Source: an uncultured Duganella sp.
GTDB taxonomy: Bacteria; Pseudomonadota; Gammaproteobacteria; Burkholderiales; Burkholderiaceae
Direction: 5' to 3'
Length of the DNA: 9,485 nt
Assembly (NCBI GenBank): GCA_946482335.1
Contig: CAMLRG010000210.1
Coordinates: 1-9,485 of the forward strand
Shown: piece after piece, positions 1 to 5,748 of the stretch
Layout: each line of letters opens with the position of its first letter
Position numbering within the stretch: the first letter of the stretch is position 1
The notes under the pieces: model-generated
What the model was told of the DNA's origin: nothing
Database searches by the model: none
The model's input: only the letters and a program-made list of their open reading frames with translations
Position numbers and translations under genes: made by a program

Positions 1-563
1 AGGCGGTCAATGCCCTGCCCGTGCAGCGAGTTCACTTGTATTTCGCTAGCGCCATCGAGGATATGCGCCAGCAAGCCACCCGCTTCCAGCTTGACGCGGT
101 GCGCCGGCGCGTATTGCTGCTCCAGCGATTGGGTCTTGTCTTCACGATGGTCGAAATAACCAGGTACCGTATGCACCGACTGGTGCAGCGTTCCGCCCAG
201 TGCCACATTCACTTCCTGGAAACCGCGGCAGATCGCCAGCAGCGGGATGCCGCGCAACAGGGCTGCGCGGATCAGGGGCATGATGGTGGCGTCGCGCGCC
301 GGATCCTGCGGCAGCGAGGGATCGAGCGTGTCCTGCCCATACAGGTGCGCCTGCACATTGGAGGTGGCGCCTGTCAACATGATGCCGTGCGCGATGCCAA
401 GCAGGCTTTCAATGTCGGTGGCATCGGCCAGCGGAGGCACCAGTAACGGTTGGCAGCGCGCTCCCACAGCAACCGCATCAACGTATTTGTTTTGTGCGGC
501 GTAGCTGGGATGGGAGCCGGTTTTCTGGCTGCAGGCGGGGACCAGTACGATGGGGCGGCGCAT
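1..563 (-). CDS. puuD: Gamma-glutamyl-gamma-aminobutyrate hydrolase, class I glutamine amidotransferase-like (3' end outside window)
   Basis: In the gamma-glutamylated putrescine pathway this cytoplasmic enzyme hydrolyses gamma-glutamyl-GABA to glutamate and GABA. I translated 187 complete codons; the frame is open to the window edge, so the gene is partial only at its 3' end. The nucleophile elbow LLAICRGFQE places the catalytic cysteine at residue 112 (codon 228-230). VNSLHGQGI near residues 177-185 carries the expected catalytic histidine. LTGATSNVQAHLYG (63-76) and EQQYAPAH (148-155) also match PuuD as I remember it from E. coli. The missing part should be roughly 65 residues, including the conserved Glu after the His. 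The ATG at 561-563 starts the recognisable domain directly (MRRPIVLVPA) and has only a weak GAAG-type ribosome site. A good promoter lies upstream. The Pseudomonas equivalent is SpuA. Family identity is secure; the substrate is inferred from family and from neighbouring puuA and gabD. Confidence 0.93.
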   Translation of the reverse strand, partial: MRRPIVLVPACSQKTGSHPSYAAQNKYVDAVAVGARCQPLLVPPLADATDIESLLGIAHGIMLTGATSNVQAHLYGQDTLDPSLPQDPARDATIMPLIRAALLRGIPLLAICRGFQEVNVALGGTLHQSVHTVPGYFDHREDKTQSLEQQYAPAHRVKLEAGGLLAHILDGASEIQVNSLHGQGIDR

Positions 564-597
564 TTTAGTTCTTCAGTAACTATCAGTGTGCAGTTTG

Positions 598-626
598 ATC
601 TTATTCCCAATTTGCGGATGTGGCAA
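598..626 (-). promoter_or_regulatory. Predicted sigma-70-type promoter of puuD
   Basis: Read on the minus strand, TTGCCA (621-626) is followed by exactly 17 bases and then TAAGAT (598-603). Each hexamer matches the sigma-70 consensus at four or more positions and the spacing is ideal. Transcription would begin near 591, giving a leader of about 28 bases before the puuD ATG. The -35 box overlaps a small dyad (622-635), so a protein binding there would compete with polymerase. Seen by eye only; no transcript data. Confidence 0.5.
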
Positions 627-635
627 CCGTGTGCC
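622..635. promoter_or_regulatory. Small dyad in the puuD/gabD divergent control region
   Basis: GGCA (622-625), six bases, then TGCC (632-635) forms an inverted repeat. It overlaps the -35 box of the puuD promoter and lies 12 bases upstream of the -10-like box of gabD. That position would let one regulator act on both genes. Arms of four bases are short enough to occur by chance, and no known operator (for example PuuR or NtrC) was recognised. Confidence 0.25.
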
Positions 636-646
636 GTGATACCCGG

Positions 647-652
647 TATACT
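647..652 (+). promoter_or_regulatory. Possible -10 box of gabD (no matching -35)
   Basis: TATACT matches the sigma-70 -10 consensus at five of six positions and ends 24 bases before the gabD ATG. At 16-18 bases upstream there is nothing like TTGACA, and no TGn extension precedes the box. If this is the promoter, it probably needs an activator. The box sits inside an imperfect palindrome CCGGTATACTGG (643-654). Confidence 0.35.
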
Positions 653-665
653 GGTTCTTTGTTTT

Positions 666-670
666 GGAGG
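666..670 (+). promoter_or_regulatory. Ribosome binding site of gabD
   Basis: GGAGG, followed by TGAATC and the ATG at 677, is a near-perfect Shine-Dalgarno sequence at good spacing. It fixes the gabD start. Confidence 0.8.
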
Positions 671-676
671 TGAATC

Positions 677-2131
677 ATGCTGACCCTGAAAGATCCCAGC
701 CTTCTGCGCCAACAGTGTTTCATCGCTGGCCACTGGTGCGATGCCGACGGGGGCGCAACGATCGCAGTCACCAATCCCGCTACCGGCCAGACGCTTGGCA
801 CGGTGCCTAAAATGGGCGCCGCCGAAACGCGGCGCGCCATCGATGCGGCGAACGAAGCCTGGCCTGAATGGCGCAAGAAGACGGCCAAGGTGCGCGCAGC
901 CATCCTGCGCAAATGGAATGACCTGATCCTCGCCAATGCCGACGACCTGGCGGCATTGATGACGGCCGAACAAGGCAAGCCGCTGGCCGAGTCGAAAGGC
1001 GAGATCGCATACGCCGCATCCTTCATCGAGTGGTTCGGCGAAGAAGCGAAGCGCGTTGCCGGCGAAACCCTTGCGTCGCCGTGGCCGGACAAGCGCATCG
1101 TCGTGACGCGGGAGCCGGTCGGCGTCAGCGCGGCGATCACGCCATGGAACTTCCCCGCCGCGATGATCACGCGCAAAGCCGGTCCCGCGCTGGCGGCGGG
1201 CTGCCCGATGCTGGTCAAGCCGGCGGAACTCACGCCGTTCTCCGCGCTGGCGCTGGCGGTGCTGGCCGAGCGCGCCGGCGTGCCGGCGGGCGTGTTCAGC
1301 GTCATCACCGGCGCCTCGCGCGAGATCGGCGGCGAGATGACGTCCAACCCCATCGTGCGCAAACTGAGTTTTACCGGCTCCACGGCAGTCGGCCGGTTGC
1401 TGATGGAACAGTGCGCGCCCACCATCAAGAAGCTGTCGCTGGAACTGGGCGGCAACGCGCCATTCATCGTGTTCGACGATGCCGACCTCGACGCGGCGGT
1501 GGAAGGCGCCATCGCCTCCAAGTACCGCAACGCCGGCCAGACTTGCGTGTGCGCGAACCGTATCTATGTGCAGGATGGCGTGTACGACGCTTTCGCCTCG
1601 AAGCTGGTGGAAGCCGTGCGCAAGCTCAAGGTCGGCAACGGCGCCGACGACGGCGTGACGCAAGGCCCGCTGATCGAAGAGAAGGCGGTCGTCAAAGTGG
1701 AAGAGCATATCGCGGATGCGCTGGGCAAGGGCGCACGCTTGCTGCTGGGCGGCAAACGCCATCACCTCGGGCACAGCTTCTTCCAGCCCACCGTGCTGGC
1801 CGACGTCAATGCCGGCATGCTGGTGGCGCGCGAAGAAACCTTCGGCCCGCTGGCGCCGCTGTTCCGCTTCAGGACCGACGAGGAAGCGGTGGCCCTGGCC
1901 AACGATACCGAATTCGGCCTGGCCGCCTATTTCTACTCGCGCGACATCGGCCGCATCTGGCGCGTGGCGGAAGGACTGGAAAGCGGCATGGTGGGCGTCA
2001 ACACGGGCCTGATCTCGACCGAGGTCGCCCCGTTCGGCGGCGTCAAGCAATCGGGCCTGGGCCGCGAAGGCTCGACGCATGGCATCGAGGAATACCTCGC
2101 CATCAAATACATCTGCATGGGCGGCATCTAG
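677..2131 (+). CDS. gabD: Succinate-semialdehyde dehydrogenase, NAD(P)-dependent
   Basis: This 484-residue aldehyde dehydrogenase should oxidise succinate semialdehyde to succinate, the last step of GABA and putrescine breakdown, in the cytoplasm. The length is close to that of E. coli GabD. Visible motifs are TPWNFP with Asn158 (oxyanion), LVKPAE with Lys181, FTGSTAVG (232-239, dinucleotide binding), LELGGNAP with general base Glu256, and GQTCVC with catalytic Cys290 (codon 1544-1546). The ATG is supported by GGAGG at 666-670, six bases upstream. Cys292 lies two residues after the nucleophile, a CxC pair also found in human SSADH, where it works as a redox switch. Residue 184 is Glu, a feature linked to NAD preference in other aldehyde dehydrogenases. 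Glutarate semialdehyde or another semialdehyde cannot be excluded as substrate. The gene is divergent from puuD, which supports a role in polyamine and GABA use. Confidence 0.92.
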   Translation: MLTLKDPSLLRQQCFIAGHWCDADGGATIAVTNPATGQTLGTVPKMGAAETRRAIDAANEAWPEWRKKTAKVRAAILRKWNDLILANADDLAALMTAEQGKPLAESKGEIAYAASFIEWFGEEAKRVAGETLASPWPDKRIVVTREPVGVSAAITPWNFPAAMITRKAGPALAAGCPMLVKPAELTPFSALALAVLAERAGVPAGVFSVITGASREIGGEMTSNPIVRKLSFTGSTAVGRLLMEQCAPTIKKLSLELGGNAPFIVFDDADLDAAVEGAIASKYRNAGQTCVCANRIYVQDGVYDAFASKLVEAVRKLKVGNGADDGVTQGPLIEEKAVVKVEEHIADALGKGARLLLGGKRHHLGHSFFQPTVLADVNAGMLVAREETFGPLAPLFRFRTDEEAVALANDTEFGLAAYFYSRDIGRIWRVAEGLESGMVGVNTGLISTEVAPFGGVKQSGLGREGSTHGIEEYLAIKYICMGGI

Positions 2132-2172
2132 CGGCAGTGAGTATTTGTGAGTTTTTTCCCTGCTGCACGATC

Positions 2173-2202
2173 TATACTGATTCAGTTGCGGATGGGGGGA
2201 AG
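2173..2202 (+). promoter_or_regulatory. Possible -10 box and ribosome binding site of the patatin-like gene
   Basis: The 73-base gap after gabD contains TATACT (2173-2178), a good -10 match without a clear -35 box, and a purine-rich Shine-Dalgarno stretch GGGGGAAG (2195-2202) just before the ATG at 2205. The first 11 bases, TATACTGATTC, match the gabD upstream box in 10 of 11 positions and lie at almost the same distance from the start codon. The gene may therefore have its own promoter, though read-through from gabD is also possible. Confidence 0.4.
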
Positions 2203-2204
2203 CC

Positions 2205-4325
2205 ATGAAGAATGCTGCAGCTGAAACGCCCGACGATGCGGATCCACCGGCCCGGCATCTTCGCTCACCTGGCAAATTTTCCCTGGCCGGTTTTTTTACG
2301 ACGCGCTTGGAGATCAGCGCATCGTTCATCTGGCGCAGCCCCTATAGCATCGGCCTGACTTTAACGGGTGTCGCAGGCCTCTCGCTATTGGATCAGGGGC
2401 ATGAACTGCTGCGCATGCTGAACCAGGACAGGCAAGGAATCGTCAAGCTTGTGCCGTGGGCCCTGGGCCTATTGGCCTGGTCTTTGGCGGCCTGGTATTG
2501 CGCACGCATCAATTTCGCGCGCAACTTTGGCGACCGGTCGTATGTCGACGGCTCATCGGGCAGATACGCGGGATTCGTTCGCCGGTGGCTGCCGCGATTC
2601 CTTGCCGTCTTGCCCGGCATGGCGATTGGATTGACGGCGCTTGCCGTTGGCGCCGTGAGAGTGGGCATCGCAAGCATTGGGGTTGGTGGCGCCCTGTGGC
2701 TCTTCGTCATCCAGCGCCGGCGCCTGATGAGAGGGGCATCCAGCCCAGAGGATCGGTACGCGAAACTCAGCCCGACCTCACGCAACATCCTGCTTGCTTC
2801 GCTGCTCCTGTCGTTGGTCCTTTTCCTGATGATCTGCTGGTGGCCGATTCTCTCCGCGAAGATTTTTCCTGCCGCCACACTGCTATGCCTGGCAATCGCA
2901 TGCTGGATCGTGTTTGGCGACACGGTTCTGGTCTACGCGTTCAAGCAAGCCCGGCTGCCATCGTTTGCCCTCTTGCCGATCGTACTGTTCGTCGTCGCCA
3001 GCCCGCTGAATGACAACCATGCGTTGGCGAAGATCGACGCGGCGCCGCCACCAATGACCCGGCTATCCCTCGAAGAGCAATACGCGGCGTGGATCAAGGA
3101 ACGGCAGGAGAGTGGCGCGATCAGCGAAGGCACTCCCTATCCGGTCTTCATTGTTTCCGCGGCCGGTGGCGGTATCCGCGCTGCGCAATGGACCGCACTT
3201 GTCTTGTCGCGCCTGCAGGATCAGACAAACGGGCGGTTCGGCGAGCATCTGTTCGCGATCAGCGGCGTATCTGGCGGCAGCCTTGGTGCGGCGGTGTACG
3301 CCTCGCTCATGGCCGAAGACGCCACCGGCCGTCTTGCATCCTTCAAATGCGCTGCGGCACCGGAAATCTACCAGGCTTGCGCTAACGCCATACTTGATAA
3401 CGATTTCCTGTCGCCTATGGTTGGCTACATGCTTTACCCGGATATGGCCCAGCGGTTTTTGCCGTGGAAGATCAATGCGTTTGACCGGTCGCGCGCCATT
3501 GAGCAGGCCTGGAGCGCGGCATGGACGCAAACAGCGGGCAATAACCGGCTGGGAGAACATTTCTACCAGCTGTGGAGCAGTTCGCCGCACCGCGTACCTT
3601 CGCTGTTGCTGAACGCAACCCTGGTAGATGAGGGCAACAGGGTCATCGCCAGCAATATACGGATCGACGGTGATACCTTTATCGGGGCATACGACTTGTT
3701 CTCGAGCCGGCTCGATACCCAGCATACAAGCCTTGCGACGGCTGTCCACAATAGCGCGCGTTTTGCCTACGTCAGTCCTGCAGGGCTGGTCAACAAATCG
3801 AATGGCAGCAAGTGGGGGCGCGTCATCGATGGCGGCTACTTCGAGAACTCCGGTGTCGAAACTGTCCGTGACATCTGGGCGAAGCTGCGGAAAGACAAGA
3901 GAAACCCCAATGTACATTTCGTCGTCATAGAGATCGTCAATGACCCGCTCGCCCGCAACCCGGCCGAATCGATGGATCCTGGACGTGCCCCGGATTCGCG
4001 TGACTTCCTGCACGAAGTCACCGCGCCAATCCTGGGCCTGTTCAATACGCGCACCGCACGCGCCAGTTTCGCGGAAAGGGGGAGCCGGCGGGATGTCGGA
4101 GCGCCCGATGTATATCGCTTCGATATGAGTACCAGGGCAGGCGACGTCGATCCGGACACCGACATTCCCCTTGGCTGGGCACTTTCCAGCCGGACCCACG
4201 AGAAGGTCATCAAGCGAGCGAAGGCGCTGGAACAGCAATTCCGGGCAGTCGCGATGCGGTTACCGCCCGCGCCGGAGCAGCCCATCAGACATGCAGCAGA
4301 AGGTGCTCGCGCTCCCAAGGGCTGA
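2205..4325 (+). CDS. Multi-pass membrane protein with C-terminal patatin-like serine hydrolase domain
   Basis: Predicted membrane-bound lipid acyl hydrolase of 706 residues; the substrate is unknown. After a hydrophilic N-terminus come six or seven hydrophobic segments, roughly 46-62, 84-101, 128-150, 153-169, 194-212, 219-240 and 252-266. The patatin-type domain begins near 311: oxyanion motif GGGIR (321-325), nucleophile elbow GVSGGS with Ser356 (codon 3270-3272), and DGG with catalytic Asp542. The complete Ser-Asp dyad suggests an active enzyme. Arg-rich loops at 101-127 and 170-193 point inward by the positive-inside rule, so with seven helices the catalytic domain would be periplasmic; with six it would be cytoplasmic. 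It has only two cysteines after residue 270 (382 and 392). The start is supported by GGGGGAAG upstream. Hand-counted 60-base samples gave 57-65% GC, against 67-73% in samples of gabD and the nitrate reductase. The 3' end overlaps puuA by 41 bases. No link to polyamine metabolism is known to me. Confidence 0.85.
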   Translation: MKNAAAETPDDADPPARHLRSPGKFSLAGFFTTRLEISASFIWRSPYSIGLTLTGVAGLSLLDQGHELLRMLNQDRQGIVKLVPWALGLLAWSLAAWYCARINFARNFGDRSYVDGSSGRYAGFVRRWLPRFLAVLPGMAIGLTALAVGAVRVGIASIGVGGALWLFVIQRRRLMRGASSPEDRYAKLSPTSRNILLASLLLSLVLFLMICWWPILSAKIFPAATLLCLAIACWIVFGDTVLVYAFKQARLPSFALLPIVLFVVASPLNDNHALAKIDAAPPPMTRLSLEEQYAAWIKERQESGAISEGTPYPVFIVSAAGGGIRAAQWTALVLSRLQDQTNGRFGEHLFAISGVSGGSLGAAVYASLMAEDATGRLASFKCAAAPEIYQACANAILDNDFLSPMVGYMLYPDMAQRFLPWKINAFDRSRAIEQAWSAAWTQTAGNNRLGEHFYQLWSSSPHRVPSLLLNATLVDEGNRVIASNIRIDGDTFIGAYDLFSSRLDTQHTSLATAVHNSARFAYVSPAGLVNKSNGSKWGRVIDGGYFENSGVETVRDIWAKLRKDKRNPNVHFVVIEIVNDPLARNPAESMDPGRAPDSRDFLHEVTAPILGLFNTRTARASFAERGSRRDVGAPDVYRFDMSTRAGDVDPDTDIPLGWALSSRTHEKVIKRAKALEQQFRAVAMRLPPAPEQPIRHAAEGARAPKG

Positions 4326-5655
4326 TCACGCGCATGAATTCCTGGTGCTCCAGTTCCTTGACGGCGGCGTACACGTCGATGAAGCGCTCGCCCAGCACCT
4401 GGTGCAGCGGTGCTTCCGCCCTCAGCGCGCGCAGCGCTTCGGGCAAGCCTTGCGGCAGCTCGTACTTCATGTCGTAGGCGCTGCCGGCCGTGGGCGCGCT
4501 GGGCTCCACTTGCCCGGTCATGCCGAGGTAGCCGCAGGCCAGCGTCACCGCCAGCGCCAGGTATGGGTTGGCATCGGCGCCGATGATGCGGTTTTCCACG
4601 CGGCGGTCCTGCACGCCGGATTCCGGCACGCGGAAACCGACCGTGCGGTTGTCCATCCCCCACTGCACATTGATCGGCGCGGCCGTATGCCGCACCAGGC
4701 GGCGGTAGGAATTCACGTAGGGTGCGGCGATGGCCAGGGCAGCGGGCATATAGCGCTGCAGGCCGCCGATGTAATACTTGAACAGCTGCGACGGCGCGCC
4801 GTCTGCGTCGCTGAAGATATTCTTGCGGGTGCGGGCATCGAGCACGCTCTGGTGGATGTGCATGGCCGATCCCGGTTCGTCCGCCATCGGCTTGGCCATG
4901 AAAGTGGCATACATGTGGTGCTTGATGGCAGCCTCGCGCAGGGTGCGCTTGAAGTAGAACACATTGTCGGCCAGGCCCAGCGGTTCGCCGTGCAGGAAGT
5001 TGATTTCCATCTGGCCGGCGCCGATTTCATGGATGAGCGTATCGACGTCGAGGCCCATGATGTCGCAGTAATCGTAGATGTCTTCGAACAGTGGGTCGAA
5101 TTCGTTGACGGCGTCGATACTGTACACCTGGCGGCTGGTCTCGGCGCGGCCGCTGCGGCCGATGGGCGCACGCAAGGGCAGGTCGGGATCGGCGTTCTTG
5201 TCCGTCAGGTAAAACTCCAGCTCGGGCGCGACGATCGGGCACCAGCCCTTGTCTTCATACAGCTTGAGTACCCGGCGCAGCACCGAGCGCGGTGCGAAAT
5301 CGACCAGGCGGCCGTCGGCGAAATAGCAATCATGGATGACTTGCGCGGTGGGGTCGGCGGCCCAGGGCACCATGGTGATGGTGCCGGGATCGGCCTTCAG
5401 GACCATGTCGCGGTCCGTGGGTGAAATGGCGCGGTCGTAGGCGGGGTCGTCCTGCGGCGAGTTGCCGGTGACAGTCATGCCCAGCACGGCCTCCGGGATG
5501 CGCATGCCCCGTTCTTCGGTAAATTTCACCCTCGGCAGTATCTTGCCGCGCGCTACGCCGGTGAGGTCCGGCACCAGACATTCTATTTCGGTGACCCGTT
5601 TGACGTTGAGCCACTCATCCATGTCCGTGTAGGAAAAATTGTCACGGATAGCCAT
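4285..5655 (-). CDS. puuA: Gamma-glutamylputrescine (polyamine) synthetase, glutamine synthetase family
   Basis: This cytoplasmic ATP-dependent ligase should join glutamate to putrescine, the first step of the pathway that PuuD and GabD continue. The product is 456 residues. Glutamine-synthetase features are in order: GVARGK (33-38), metal site PELEFYL with Glu145 and Glu147, GAGQMEIN with Glu217, ATFMAKP (250-256), GSAMHIH with His266, NSYRR (315-319), DNRT with Arg337, and RVENR (352-356). These fit the PuuA/PauA/SpuB group better than true GlnA, and I see no NLYDLP-type adenylylation motif. I chose the ATG at 5653-5655 because GGGAG lies six bases upstream; an in-frame ATG at 5686-5688 adds 11 unconvincing residues and has no ribosome site. 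The gene follows the nitrate reductase gene on the same strand after 93 bases and converges on the patatin-like gene. A different amine substrate (ethanolamine, another polyamine) remains possible. Confidence 0.85.
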   Translation of the reverse strand: MAIRDNFSYTDMDEWLNVKRVTEIECLVPDLTGVARGKILPRVKFTEERGMRIPEAVLGMTVTGNSPQDDPAYDRAISPTDRDMVLKADPGTITMVPWAADPTAQVIHDCYFADGRLVDFAPRSVLRRVLKLYEDKGWCPIVAPELEFYLTDKNADPDLPLRAPIGRSGRAETSRQVYSIDAVNEFDPLFEDIYDYCDIMGLDVDTLIHEIGAGQMEINFLHGEPLGLADNVFYFKRTLREAAIKHHMYATFMAKPMADEPGSAMHIHQSVLDARTRKNIFSDADGAPSQLFKYYIGGLQRYMPAALAIAAPYVNSYRRLVRHTAAPINVQWGMDNRTVGFRVPESGVQDRRVENRIIGADANPYLALAVTLACGYLGMTGQVEPSAPTAGSAYDMKYELPQGLPEALRALRAEAPLHQVLGERFIDVYAAVKELEHQEFMRVISPWEREHLLLHV

Positions 5656-5661
5656 GATGCG

Positions 5662-5666
5662 CTCCC
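5662..5666 (-). promoter_or_regulatory. Ribosome binding site that fixes the puuA start
   Basis: On the minus strand GGGAG is followed by six bases and the ATG at 5655. The alternative upstream ATG at 5688 has no comparable site, so the shorter 456-residue protein is preferred. Confidence 0.65.
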
Positions 5667-5708
5667 GTGACAACTCTACCACAAGCAAGATCCAGGTGAG
5701 TTTCGATA

Positions 5709-5732
5709 GGCCGCCGTCCAGGGGCGGCGGCC
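5709..5732. terminator. GC-rich hairpin between the nitrate reductase gene and puuA
   Basis: GGCCGCCG (5709-5716) and CGGCGGCC (5725-5732) form a perfect 8-bp stem with an 8-base loop, beginning 17 bases after the nitrate reductase stop. For the minus-strand transcript the bases after the stem are not U-rich, so it is not a classic intrinsic terminator. It could weakly terminate, protect the 3' end of the nitrate reductase message, or lie in the puuA leader. Confidence 0.4.
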
Positions 5733-5748
5733 ATTTGGGCTTCGGCGG

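Noticed and set aside
621..635. Possible sigma-54 promoter upstream of gabD (TGGCA then GTGCC)
   Set aside because: The GG and GC elements are separated by nine bases instead of the required ten, and the -12 part does not match TTGC.
2131..2166. Possible terminator after gabD
   Set aside because: GCGGCAG and CTGCTGC can pair (one G-U), but the loop is 22 bases and the T run lies inside the loop, not after the stem.
374..2329. A 651-codon open frame on the minus strand, longer than gabD, which it runs opposite
   Set aside because: It is antisense to gabD and to the puuD start, has no recognisable motifs, and is Arg/Ala/His-rich as expected from GC-rich shadow frames. Its far end overlaps the true puuD frame in another phase.
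4171..5424. A 417-codon plus-strand frame opposite puuA
   Set aside because: Antisense to a gene with full glutamine-synthetase motifs; no domain or ribosome site supports it.
5653..5688. Longer puuA starting at the ATG at 5686-5688
   Set aside because: No ribosome site precedes it, while GGGAG sits six bases before the ATG at 5653-5655.
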